From Selenomonas sputigena ATCC 35185 (lineage in GTDB: Bacteria > Bacillota > Negativicutes > Selenomonadales > Selenomonadaceae), in assembly GCF_000208405.1 (NCBI RefSeq), contig NC_015437.1, positions 124,001-188,000 on the forward strand: a stretch of 64,000 nucleotides of DNA, given 5' to 3'. Shown piece after piece: positions 8,603 through 16,693 of this stretch; within the stretch, counting starts at the first letter, position 1; every line of letters starts with the position of its first letter. Below the pieces are notes generated by a model. That model ran no database searches and was not told where the DNA came from. It worked only from the letters and a program-made list of their open reading frames with translations. A program made the position numbers and the translations under genes.

Positions 8603-9336
8603 GTGAAGCGTTCTTGGGCGTATCGCCCGAAGAGATCGAGCGTGCGAGAAAAGAGCTGGAGGCGACGCCCGCCGTGACGGTTCTCGGCATCGGCAACGTC
8701 ATCCTGCAGGACGAGGGCTTCGGCGTGCGCGCCGCCGAACTCCTGCGCGAGAAGTACGACTTCCCGCCTGCCGTGCAGATCATCGACGGCGGCACGCTCG
8801 GTGCGGAGCTTCTGGGCGTCATCACGGGCACGGAGCATCTGCTCGTGCTCGATTCCGTCAACGGCGGCAAGGAGGCGGGCACGCTCTTTCACTTTGAGAA
8901 TGAGGGAATCTCGGCGCACTTCCAGGACAAGCTGTCGGTGCACGAGGTCGGCATCCAGGACGTGCTCGCGACGCTTTCCGTGACGGGGCGCGCGATTCCC
9001 GACGTCGTCGTGCTCGGCGCACAGCCCTACGCCGTCGGCGCGGGCGTCGCGCTCAGCCCGCAGATGGAAGCGCTTCTGCCCGAGATCGAGCGCCGAGCCA
9101 TCGACGTGCTCTCGCGCTGGGGCGTCGAGGTGCGGGCGAAGGACGCCTCTCGCGAGGTCGCCTTCACGCGCGTCGCCGAGGCGAAGCATGAGAAGGCGGG
9201 CGCTTCGCGCGGCTTCGTCGCAGAGGACGAGGCCGATGCGCCGCTCGATGTGCCGATGAAGCAGGCGGGCGAGGCGATGCGCACGGCGCGGCAGACTTTG
9301 CCGCACGAACTTCTGACGAAGGGAGGCGAAGGCTGA
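8599..9336 (+). CDS. hyaD: Hydrogenase maturation endopeptidase (HyaD/HybD family)
   Basis: 245 aa. The N-terminal ~165 residues after a short lead contain the M52 peptidase hallmarks GIGNVILQDEGFGVR (nickel-sensing Glu), LDSVNGG and a later HEVG His. It cleaves the C-terminal tail of HyaB after the NiFe site is built. The last ~60 residues are a charged extension not seen in the shorter E. coli enzymes. It overlaps hypB at ATGA and hypC at TGATG. Confidence 0.92.
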   Translation: MSEAFLGVSPEEIERARKELEATPAVTVLGIGNVILQDEGFGVRAAELLREKYDFPPAVQIIDGGTLGAELLGVITGTEHLLVLDSVNGGKEAGTLFHFENEGISAHFQDKLSVHEVGIQDVLATLSVTGRAIPDVVVLGAQPYAVGAGVALSPQMEALLPEIERRAIDVLSRWGVEVRAKDASREVAFTRVAEAKHEKAGASRGFVAEDEADAPLDVPMKQAGEAMRTARQTLPHELLTKGGEG

Positions 9337-9566
9337 TGTGCCTTGCTGTACCGGCGAAGGTGCTCGATATTGCGGGCAGCGTCGCGCGCGTCTCCGTCAA
9401 CGGCGTGGAGCGCGAGGCGAGCCTCATGCTGCTGCCTGAGGCGAAGCTCGGCGACTACGTGCTCGTACATGCGGGCTTTGCCATGCAGATCGTTGAGGAA
9501 AAAGACGCCGAAGAAACGTACGCGCTGCTCGCCGAGATGAAGGGTGCGCCGCGCACGGTGATGTAG
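9336..9566 (+). CDS. hypC: HypC/HybG-type hydrogenase assembly chaperone
   Basis: 76 aa with the invariant MCLAVPAKV start (Cys2 essential for carrying Fe(CN)2CO and for contact with HypD and the large subunit). Length is normal. Its start overlaps the protease stop. Confidence 0.96.
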   Translation: MCLAVPAKVLDIAGSVARVSVNGVEREASLMLLPEAKLGDYVLVHAGFAMQIVEEKDAEETYALLAEMKGAPRTVM

Positions 9567-9582
9567 GAAGCGGGGAAATGCC

Positions 9583-10689
9583 TTGAAGAAACTCACGCCG
9601 CAAGAAGAAAAGGAAGCGGCAAGGGCGCTCCTTGCTGACATCGAGCGCCTTGCCGCGGGCAGGCATCTTCGCTATATGGAGGTCTGCGGCACGCACACGG
9701 TCGCCATCTTCCGCGCGGGACTTCGGCAGATTCTGCCCGAGAATATCGAGCTTGTCTCCGGTCCCGGCTGTCCCGTGTGCGTGACGAGCGACGCCTACAT
9801 GGACAAGGCGATCGCCTGCGCGAAGATGGAGGCGGTCACCGTCGCGACGTTCGGCGACATGCTCAAGGTGCCGGGCAGCCGCGAAAGCCTTGCAGATGCG
9901 CGTGCGGCGGGCGCATGTTTACGCGTTGTCTACTCGCCGCTCGACGCGCTTGCCGCCGCGCGGGAGAATCCCGAAAGGACGGTCGTCTTCCTCGGCGTCG
10001 GCTTTGAGACGACAGCGCCGACCGAGGCGGCGGCGGTGCTCTCGGCAAAGGAGGAGGGACTGAAGAACTTCTGCGTTCTGTCGGCGCAGAAACTCGTGCC
10101 GCCTGCCGTGAAGCTCCTCTTGGCTGATCCCGATGTGCATGTCGACGGCTTCCTGCTGCCCGGGCACGCGTGCGTCGTCACGGGCACGCGCCCCTACGCC
10201 TTTCTCGCCGATGAGGCACATAAGCCCGGCGTCGTCGCGGGCTTCACGCCGCTCGCGATCCTGCGCGCCGTCTGGCGGCTCGTGCGGCAGACGGCGGCGA
10301 ATGAAGCCCGCATCGAGAACGAGTACGGCTCCGTCGTGCGCGAAGAGGGCAACCCCGCCGCGCTCGCCGTCCTCGCGCGCGTCTACGAGGAGACGGCGGA
10401 CGAGTGGCGCGGCCTCGGCGTCATCGAGCGCTCGGGGCTTCGTATGCGCGAGGAGTTCGCCGCGTTCGATGCCGAGCGCCGCCTGCCCGTCGAAGTCGAG
10501 CGCGTGGAGAAGAAGACGGCGTGCCGCTGCGGCGAGGTTCTGCGCGGCGCGGTGCGCCCGACGGACTGCACGCTCTTCGCGAAGGCATGCGTGCCGACGC
10601 ATGCCGTAGGGCCGTGCATGGTGTCGGTCGAGGGCGTGTGCGCTGCCTGGTACAAGTACGGCCGAGGGAGGTTTCACTTTGGAAAATGA
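9583..10689 (+). CDS. hypD: HypD, Fe(CN)2CO assembly scaffold
   Basis: 368 aa, TTG start. It contains MEVCGTHT, SGPGCPVC, FGDMLKVPGS, GVGFETTAPT and GHAC, the conserved blocks including the catalytic Cys residues and 4Fe-4S ligands near the C terminus (CRCGEVLRG, DCTLF). It builds the iron ligand core with HypC and HypE. It overlaps hypE by 11 bases. Confidence 0.95.
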   Translation: MKKLTPQEEKEAARALLADIERLAAGRHLRYMEVCGTHTVAIFRAGLRQILPENIELVSGPGCPVCVTSDAYMDKAIACAKMEAVTVATFGDMLKVPGSRESLADARAAGACLRVVYSPLDALAAARENPERTVVFLGVGFETTAPTEAAAVLSAKEEGLKNFCVLSAQKLVPPAVKLLLADPDVHVDGFLLPGHACVVTGTRPYAFLADEAHKPGVVAGFTPLAILRAVWRLVRQTAANEARIENEYGSVVREEGNPAALAVLARVYEETADEWRGLGVIERSGLRMREEFAAFDAERRLPVEVERVEKKTACRCGEVLRGAVRPTDCTLFAKACVPTHAVGPCMVSVEGVCAAWYKYGRGRFHFGK

Positions 10690-11680
10690 GAAGATCACGC
10701 TCGCGCACGGCGCGGGCGGCAGCCTGAGCCAGGCGCTGATGGAGAGCGTCATCCTGCCTGCCTTCGGCAATGAGTTCCTGCAGAAAATGCACGATGGCGC
10801 GGCGCTCGACCTCGGCGGCAAGACCGCTTTCACGACGGATTCCTTCGTCGTCGCGCCGCGCTTCTTCCCTGGCGGCGACATCGGCAAGCTCGCCGTCTGC
10901 GGCACGGTCAACGACCTCGCGATGACGGGCGCCGTGCCGCGCTACATCTCGTGCGCCTTGATTTTGGAAGAGGGCCTGCCCATCGAGGAGCTCAGGCGTA
11001 TTTTGCACTCGATGAAGGAGGCTGCGGCAGAAGCGAAGGTCGCCATCGTCACGGGCGACACGAAGGTCGTCGGCAAGGGCGCGGCGGATGGCATCTACAT
11101 CAATACGGCGGGAATCGGCGAGATCGAACGCGCGATGGAGCCGCAGAATGTCAGGGCGGATATGGACGTCATTCTCTCGGGAACGCTCGGTGACCATGCA
11201 GCGACCGTCATGGCGGAGCGCCACGGCATCGAGATCCCCGCGACGCTTCATAGCGACTGTGCGCCCTTAGGCGACCTCGCCGCCCTCATGCGCCGCACCG
11301 CGCCCTCGATCGCCTGCATGAGAGATCCGACGAGAGGCGGCGCGGCGGCGGTCTTGAACGAGATCGCATGTGCGGCACAAGTCGGCGTCATCCTGGACGA
11401 GGAGGCGCTTCCCGTGCGCGAAGAGGTCGAGGGCATCGCCGCATTTCTCGGCTTCGATCCGCTGGAATTGGCGAACGAAGGCAAGGCGATCGCCTTCTGC
11501 GCGCCCGAAGAAACGGCGGCGCTTCTCGCCGCCATGCGCGAGCATCCTTACGGCAGGAATGCCTGCTGCATCGGCCGCACGACGGCGGAGGAGCCGGGCA
11601 TCGTCGCACTCCGAACGGCGCTCGGCGGCCTGCGCATCGTCGACATGCCGCTCGGCAATCTCGTGCCGCGCATCTGCTAG
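10679..11680 (+). CDS. hypE: HypE, thiocarboxamide-to-cyanide dehydratase
   Basis: 333 aa. The TTG start at 10679 follows GGGAGGT and overlaps the end of hypD. The AIR-synthase-like fold shows AHGAGGS, TTDSFVV and RDPTRGG; the chain ends PRIC, whose terminal Cys carries the carbamoyl group supplied by HypF. HypF is not encoded here and must lie elsewhere. It is the last gene of the hydrogenase maturation run. Confidence 0.96.
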   Translation: MENEKITLAHGAGGSLSQALMESVILPAFGNEFLQKMHDGAALDLGGKTAFTTDSFVVAPRFFPGGDIGKLAVCGTVNDLAMTGAVPRYISCALILEEGLPIEELRRILHSMKEAAAEAKVAIVTGDTKVVGKGAADGIYINTAGIGEIERAMEPQNVRADMDVILSGTLGDHAATVMAERHGIEIPATLHSDCAPLGDLAALMRRTAPSIACMRDPTRGGAAAVLNEIACAAQVGVILDEEALPVREEVEGIAAFLGFDPLELANEGKAIAFCAPEETAALLAAMREHPYGRNACCIGRTTAEEPGIVALRTALGGLRIVDMPLGNLVPRIC

Positions 11681-11692
11681 GGCGGCTGCGGC

Positions 11693-12190
11693 TCAGACCC
11701 GCGCGCCCGCTGTGCGGCGGAGCCGCGCGATGCGGTCGAGGATTTTTACGAGAAGCGGCGCAGCCAAGAGCGTGAAGACCATGCCGGGAAGAGCCGCCGC
11801 GACGAGCGCCCATGCGCCCTTGCCGACGACGAAACTCAGCGTGATGCGGGCGGTGAAGGTGCCGAGCGGCCCTGCGAGCGCTACCGTCCAATAATGGCGG
11901 CCGAAAAGTACGAAGACGAGCCCGACGACGAGGCGGAACTGCATGGCGATGGCGACATTGAAGAGGTTCTGCGTGCCGAGCAGGAGGCCGACGAGACTCG
12001 ACAGGACGCCCGCCAGAATGTAGCGCTTGAAGCCGAAGACGGCGCAGATCGCGACGGCCAGAGGGGCGGAGAGTTGAAACTCCAGCCCTGGCGCCAGGCT
12101 CGGCAACTTGATGGCTCCCGTGACGGTGATCAGGGCGGCGAGCAAGGCGATTTCGGTCACGTCGGAGGTGGAAACGGCAAGTTTTTTCAT
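11693..12190 (-). CDS. Small integral membrane protein, ECF-transporter S-component-like; candidate biotin-precursor transporter
   Basis: 165 aa with five or six hydrophobic segments and an S-component-like start (TEIALLAALITVTGAIKLP). It is divergent from the bioW-bioF fusion and shares a control region containing a BirA-type operator, so it is probably biotin-regulated. It lacks the signature I know for BioY, so a vitamin or pimelate uptake role is inference. The stop lies only 12 bases from the convergent hypE stop. The start has a GGAGCG-type site. Confidence 0.7.
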   Translation of the reverse strand: MKKLAVSTSDVTEIALLAALITVTGAIKLPSLAPGLEFQLSAPLAVAICAVFGFKRYILAGVLSSLVGLLLGTQNLFNVAIAMQFRLVVGLVFVLFGRHYWTVALAGPLGTFTARITLSFVVGKGAWALVAAALPGMVFTLLAAPLLVKILDRIARLRRTAGARV

Positions 12191-12289
12191 GGGAAACGCT
12201 CCTTTTTTACGGAATCACGGGTGAGTCGAACGGCTTTATCGCACCTGTGATTCCTTTTTATTGTTTCAGCGTACATGTTTTGCGCAGTA

Positions 12290-12320
12290 TTGTCAACTGT
12301 AAAATAAATAAAGTTGACAA
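12290..12320. promoter_or_regulatory. BirA-type biotin operator
   Basis: Perfect inverted repeat TTGTCAAC, 15 bases, GTTGACAA. This matches the known bacterial BirA site layout (TTGTnAAC-N14-16-GTTnACAA). It lies between the divergent transporter and bioW-bioF genes and covers the -35 element of the latter. Confidence 0.85.
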
Positions 12321-12342
12321 TAAAATAAACAAGGTCTATTCT
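12314..12342 (+). promoter_or_regulatory. Promoter of bioW-bioF
   Basis: TTGACA (12314-12319), exactly 17 bases, TATTCT (12337-12342). The right half of the BirA operator overlaps the -35 box, consistent with repression by BirA-biotinoyl-AMP. Confidence 0.8.
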
Positions 12343-12376
12343 ATAGAAAGATTTTTGATGGAAGGAGTGTTTCTGC

Positions 12377-14293
12377 ATGGCGCTTTACAGTCTGAAAATG
12401 CGGGCGGAAAAGAACGCGGGGAAGCGCGAGCACGTGTCGGGCGCGGAGAAAATCTTGTCGGAGGAGGAACTGCCGGAACATTTGGCGGCGCTTCTTTCGC
12501 GCGCCCTGCACCACGCCAAGGGCAAGGCGGATTTCGTGAACTTCAAGGTGGAGGCGATCGCGCCCGAGGCGGTGGAGCATCTGCCCGCGCTTCCCGTCTC
12601 GACGGTCGAGGTTGAGACGCCTGCCGAGGGGCGGCGCGTGATTATCGACGCCTTGGAAAACCTTGGTTTGAAGAACGGCGAAGCCATCTTGGCGAAGTTT
12701 TCCGAGACGTATGGGATGCGCGGCGCAATGCTGCTCGATGCGGACACGCTCGAACGCTTGGAGCCGGACGCCGAACGCGGCCTGCGTGCGACGTACATGG
12801 ACGCCGAACGTGCTGCAAAAGGGGCGTCCGACTGCAAGAACCACTTCGCCGAAGCCGTCGTCCTCGCGACGAAGGTCGTCCATGCGCCGCACATCGTCGC
12901 GGAGATCTGCGTGTCCGACGATCCCGACTATGTGACGGGCTATGTGGCGGCGCAGTCTTTCGGCTATCGCCGCATCACGAAGCTCAAGGAGGCGGGATCG
13001 CCCGACGGCGGACGCATCTTCCTCTATCGCGGTTCGCGCGACGGCGTCGCCGACACGATTCGCTATCTGGAAAAGCAATGCGTGCTCGTGCGCGGCGTGC
13101 CGGACAGTCCGGCGGGGAATGTGCGTCCGCAGGGCATGGAGGAAATGCTCGCCGAAGAGCTGGCGGCGAAAAAGGCGCGCCATCTTTGCCGCGAGATGCA
13201 CGAGATCGACTCGGCGCAGGCCGCACACGTCACGGTCGGCGGTGCGGAAAAGCTGCTTCTGGCGTCGAACAACTACCTTGGACTCGTCGATCATCCGCGC
13301 CTCAAGCGGGCGGCGCAGGAGGCCGTCGAGCGCTACGGCTGCGGCTCCGGCGGCTCGCGGCTGACGACGGGCACGCTTCCTCTGCACACGAAGCTGGAAG
13401 AGGAGCTGGCGGCATTCAAGGGGACGGAGGCGGCGCTCCTCTTCGATACGGGCTACATGGCGAATGTCGGCATCCTTTCCGCGCTTGGTCAGAAAGGCGC
13501 AGTTTTTTTCAGCGACGAACTCAACCATGCGAGCATCATCGACGGCTGTCGCTTGAGCCGCGCCAAGACCGTCGTCTATCGCCACAGCGATATGCAGGAT
13601 TTGGAAGAGAAGCTCGCCGCCCATGCTCAGTGTCCGGGCGTCATCGTCTCCGATGCGGTGTTCAGCATGGACGGCGACATTGCCAATCTGCCGCGCATCT
13701 TGGAGCTTGCGCGAAAGTACCATGTCTGGAGCATGGTGGACGAAGCGCACTCGACCGGCGTGATCGGCGCGACGGGGCGCGGTATATGCGAGCATTTTTA
13801 CTTAAGGGAGAAGCCCGACGTCCTGATGGGGACGCTGTCGAAGGCTTTGGCGAGCGAGGGCGGCTACGTCTGTGGCAGCCGGCTCTTGATCGACTATTTG
13901 AAGAATACGTCTCGCAGTTTCATCTTCTCGACAAGCCAATCGCCCGCCAATCTCGCCGCCGCGTCCGCGGCGCTGCAGCTCCTGCAGGAAGAGCCGGAGC
14001 GCGTCGCCCGCCTGCAGGAAAATGTCCGCGTGTTCTGCGCGGCGCTTGCCGAGCATGGCGTTGAAGCCCGGAGCGAGACGGCGATCGTGCCGCTGATCGT
14101 CGGCGAAGAGTCCCTGGCGGTGAAAATAGCGAAGGATTTGGAGCGGCAGGGCATCCTCGTATCCGCCATCCGCCACCCGACGGTGGCGAAGGGGGCGGCT
14201 CGCCTGCGCGTCGCCTTGGCTGCGACGCATACGGAGGAGGAGCTGAAAAGCGCGGCGGCGCGAATTGCATCGTGCATGAGGGGAGCTTGCTGA
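12377..14293 (+). CDS. bioWF: Fused pimeloyl-CoA synthetase and 8-amino-7-oxononanoate synthase
   Basis: 638 aa. Residues ~1-250 match BioW (YSLKMRAEK, HVSGAEKIL, RALHHAKGKADFVNFKVEA), which activates pimelate to pimeloyl-CoA. Residues ~251-638 are BioF, a PLP enzyme joining pimeloyl-CoA and alanine, with ASNNYLGL, GSGGSRLTTG, VDEAHSTGV and the PLP lysine K489 in GTLSKALASEGG. In Bacillus these are separate genes; here a single chain could channel pimeloyl-CoA. The start has GAAGGAG upstream. Control by BirA is indicated by the operator at 12290-12320. No bioA/D/B is in the window. Confidence 0.95.
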   Translation: MALYSLKMRAEKNAGKREHVSGAEKILSEEELPEHLAALLSRALHHAKGKADFVNFKVEAIAPEAVEHLPALPVSTVEVETPAEGRRVIIDALENLGLKNGEAILAKFSETYGMRGAMLLDADTLERLEPDAERGLRATYMDAERAAKGASDCKNHFAEAVVLATKVVHAPHIVAEICVSDDPDYVTGYVAAQSFGYRRITKLKEAGSPDGGRIFLYRGSRDGVADTIRYLEKQCVLVRGVPDSPAGNVRPQGMEEMLAEELAAKKARHLCREMHEIDSAQAAHVTVGGAEKLLLASNNYLGLVDHPRLKRAAQEAVERYGCGSGGSRLTTGTLPLHTKLEEELAAFKGTEAALLFDTGYMANVGILSALGQKGAVFFSDELNHASIIDGCRLSRAKTVVYRHSDMQDLEEKLAAHAQCPGVIVSDAVFSMDGDIANLPRILELARKYHVWSMVDEAHSTGVIGATGRGICEHFYLREKPDVLMGTLSKALASEGGYVCGSRLLIDYLKNTSRSFIFSTSQSPANLAAASAALQLLQEEPERVARLQENVRVFCAALAEHGVEARSETAIVPLIVGEESLAVKIAKDLERQGILVSAIRHPTVAKGAARLRVALAATHTEEELKSAAARIASCMRGAC

Positions 14294-14319
14294 AAGACGG
14301 GCGAATGTCCGCCTTTCAG
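14290..14319 (+). terminator. Hairpin after bioWF
   Basis: CTGAAAGACGGGC pairs with GTCCGCCTTTCAG. A T run is lacking, so termination is uncertain. Confidence 0.4.
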
Positions 14320-14381
14320 TAAGCGTAGCATTTAGCATGAAGAGACATTGAGCCTGCTTGCCGCACAACGTCGCGCTTGTT

Positions 14382-14411
14382 GTTGCCACGATGTACGATT
14401 TGGCATATAAT
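14382..14411 (+). promoter_or_regulatory. Promoter of the dam-like gene
   Basis: TTGCCA, 17 bases, TATAAT (14406-14411). The expected transcript start falls at or very near the ATG at 14418. Confidence 0.65.
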
Positions 14412-14417
14412 ACTTTC

Positions 14418-15347
14418 ATGATGAAAGGGGCTACAGACGATGATGGCAGTGCAGCAGCAATGAATCTCAAACCTTTTTTGAAGTGGGCCGGAGGCAAGGG
14501 GCAGCTCATCCATGAAATCGCCCGATACTATCCCTTTGAAGACAGCCGCATAAAAAAATACGCCGAACCTTTCGTTGGAGGCGGCGCGATCCTCTTCGAT
14601 ATATTGAGCAAGTATGATCTGGAAGCTGTTTATATCAGTGATGTAAACAGCGAACTCATCAATACCTACTGTACGATTCGAGATCATGCGGACGAATTGA
14701 TTCACTTGCTCCTTCTTATGCAAAACGAATTTACGGCACTCTCCGCAGAGGAGCGGAAGATCTGCTATACCGAGAAACGCGCACGTTTCAACGATCTGAA
14801 AATGCACGAGAACAAAGCAGACAGCAAGGAACGTGCTGCCTTGATGATTTTCCTCAACCGAACCTGTTTCAATGGCTTGTTCCGTGTCAACAAAAAAGGA
14901 TTCTTCAACGTCCCCATGGGCGCTTACAAAAATCCAACCATCTGCGATGAAGCTAATCTTCGAGCCGTGGCGGAAAAATTAAGAAACGTGACGATTGTAT
15001 GCGCGGACTATCGAGGATCTGCCGATTTTATCGACAAGCATACCTTCGTTTATTTTGATCCTCCTTATCGACCGCTCACGGAAACCGCACGGTTTACAGC
15101 TTATACAAAAGACTCCTTCGACGATGCGGCGCAGATTGCTTTGGCAAAGTTTGTGGATGACATGAGCACGAAAGGCGCAAAAATTGTCGCCAGCAACTCC
15201 GATCCCAAGAATGTAAACAGCGAAGATAACTTTTTTGAAGACATCTATCGCGCACACAAGATTCATCGAGTGAATGCCGTTCGCATGATCAACAGCAACG
15301 CCGATGCACGCGGCAAGATACAGGAACTTCTTATATCAAACTTTTAA
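14418..15347 (+). CDS. dam: Dam-type DNA adenine methyltransferase (D12 class)
   Basis: It transfers a methyl group from SAM to adenine, probably in GATC. Visible motifs: FLKWAGGKG and AEPFVGGGA (SAM binding) near the N terminus, and the catalytic YFDPPY at about residue 214. In-frame starts are 14418, 14421 and 14460. The one at 14460 begins MNLKPFLKW like the family but has no ribosome binding site. The one at 14418 sits at the predicted transcript start, so translation may be leaderless. It stands alone with no restriction partner. Its lower GC than its neighbours suggests acquisition. Confidence 0.9.
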   Translation: MMKGATDDDGSAAAMNLKPFLKWAGGKGQLIHEIARYYPFEDSRIKKYAEPFVGGGAILFDILSKYDLEAVYISDVNSELINTYCTIRDHADELIHLLLLMQNEFTALSAEERKICYTEKRARFNDLKMHENKADSKERAALMIFLNRTCFNGLFRVNKKGFFNVPMGAYKNPTICDEANLRAVAEKLRNVTIVCADYRGSADFIDKHTFVYFDPPYRPLTETARFTAYTKDSFDDAAQIALAKFVDDMSTKGAKIVASNSDPKNVNSEDNFFEDIYRAHKIHRVNAVRMINSNADARGKIQELLISNF

Positions 15348-15358
15348 GGAAGGTATAT

Positions 15359-15482
15359 GTCCTGAAAGTTTTAGCGTGAAAGTCCAAGAAGCCAAGCCCG
15401 AAGGCGCAGACCGATTGGCCGGGCTTCTGTAAGGGCGGCGCACTTTTGTCCAAAAAGTGGACGTTTGTGCGTATAGTTTCCC
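15359..15482 (-). repeat. Dispersed repeat, family 1, inverted copy b
   Basis: Read on the minus strand it carries the family blocks: palindrome GTCCACTTTTTGGAC, GCGCCGCCCTTA, CCAATCGGTCTGCGCC and TTCGGGCTTGGCTTCTTGG. It separates dam from the exported-protein gene. Confidence 0.75.
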
Positions 15483-15557
15483 ATTGACGAATCTCCGCCT
15501 TTTTTCTATAATGGGAAGGTATTTGGCTATTGGCAGACTTAGAAAAGAGACGATTTG

Positions 15558-15959
15558 ATGCGGAAATTTGCCTGGATGTTGAGCATGACAGCGCTTCTCC
15601 TTTTCCTCGCGAGCACCGTTTGCTTTGCTGAGGACGAGGGGCGACGTTTTGTGGATGCTCGCGGCGATACGGGATATTTCGTGGACGTCACGACGATTTC
15701 CATCGACAGCAATCATGAGTATACGGCGGATGTCGCCATCATCAAGGCAAAGGAGAACCGCCTCTTTTCCTATCGCATGCACTTCGACTTCGCTGCGCGC
15801 ACCTACCAGATTCTTCGTTCTGCGACGATGACGTACGATACGCGCGAGGTGTCCCAGAGCGTGAAGACGCCCCTGCCGGCGGCGCCCTATGTGCCTGGCT
15901 CGCCGATTGCAGCCATCGTCGACTATCTCTACGCATGGCAGCGAGGTTTTGAAAAATGA
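15558..15959 (+). CDS. Exported protein of unknown function
   Basis: 133 aa. It has a clear signal peptide (MRKFAWMLSMTALLLFLAST then VCFA, cleavage likely after A-E-A-type CFA|ED). The mature part has alternating polar/hydrophobic beta-like segments, as in small periplasmic lipocalin- or NTF2-like proteins of Negativicutes, but I cannot assign a family. The ATG at 15558 is preferred to the TTG three bases earlier. Downstream is a long non-coding stretch. Confidence 0.75.
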   Translation: MRKFAWMLSMTALLLFLASTVCFAEDEGRRFVDARGDTGYFVDVTTISIDSNHEYTADVAIIKAKENRLFSYRMHFDFAARTYQILRSATMTYDTREVSQSVKTPLPAAPYVPGSPIAAIVDYLYAWQRGFEK

Positions 15960-16104
15960 GCGGTGCGTCCAAAAACGCCTGCCTCTTTTCTGCGGCGAAC
16001 GAAAGATGTTTCATCCGAGCGCATTCCATTCAGCGCAGGTGAAAATTTTCAATTAAGCGACATAAGAAATAATAAATATTTGTTCATTTTTATTGAAAAA
16101 GGGG

Positions 16105-16133
16105 TTGCAAAGTCTTTTTAGATATGTTATCCT
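16105..16133 (+). promoter_or_regulatory. Promoter of candidate ncRNA 1
   Basis: TTGCAA (16105-16110), 17 bases, TATCCT (16128-16133), in an AT-rich block after about 140 featureless bases (15960-16100). Confidence 0.65.
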
Positions 16134-16139
16134 TATGTT

Positions 16140-16626
16140 GCTAGGAAATAGAACCCATTAAGCACCCGGAATCCATGCTCGTCCCGACGAGCGTTGCGGA
16201 AGAGTTGGCGGTTGAGGTCGGGAAGTCCCACCGCTTTCAGGACTCTTTCCGCGAACATGGGAAATTTCGGCTGTAGGCGGCAGCGATTTTTCGTCGTCGT
16301 GCCCGGAGGTCAGTCCTCACAAGGGTCTTTGAAGAGCGATGCATTTGAAGCTCTCGGGCAGATTTCCTACGTTCATTTCGGTGATGTCGAAACTGTTGCG
16401 AGGGGGATGCGAAGCAATTCGCGCTCCCGCGGACATTGCCGTATGAATCCGTGTCGCCTTTCGCGAGGAGGTTGTTCGTGCATCGTGCGCGGGCTGCTGC
16501 AGCCGCCTTGCGGCGAGGCTGATAGGGTGCAGTTGGGATCAGAGAGAGTTCTGTCGGGGCGGGTCGCCTATTCGCCCCGTGGCTGCATGAAGGAGAATGG
16601 GACGGTGGGTGACCACCGTCTTTTTT
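16140..16626 (+). ncRNA. Candidate large structured RNA (about 490 nt) upstream of nhaC
   Basis: There is no credible coding frame. A promoter precedes it and a perfect intrinsic terminator ends it. Between them are many nested stems. One is GCGGAAGAGT with ACTCTTTCCGC (16187-16254), enclosing GGCGGT/ACCGCT. A branched GCCCG...CGGGC domain (about 16300-16362) encloses GAGG-TCAGT-CCTC and AGAGC...GCTCT hairpins. Others are TTCG-gtgatgt-CGAA, GCGAA-GCAA-TTCGC with a GNRA loop, CAGCC-GCC-TTGC-GGC...GGCTG and GGGGCG...CGCCCC. It could be a free ncRNA or an unusually long nhaC leader. I saw no RNase P, tmRNA or SRP core sequence. Confidence 0.6.
16601..16626 (+). terminator. Terminator of candidate ncRNA 1
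   Basis: GACGGTGG-gtga-CCACCGTC followed by six T, 67 bases before the nhaC start. Confidence 0.9.
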
Positions 16627-16693
16627 CGTTGCCACGGAAAATAATCTGTATTATAATGAAGGACATAATTGCCAATGGAAGGGAAGGGATTTT

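Noticed and set aside
16140-16626. RNase P RNA, tmRNA, SRP RNA or T-box identity for ncRNA 1
   Set aside because: I looked for the GAGGAAAGTCC, tRNA-like CCA end, GGAAGGAAGCAGC and T-box GGTGG core sequences and did not find them.
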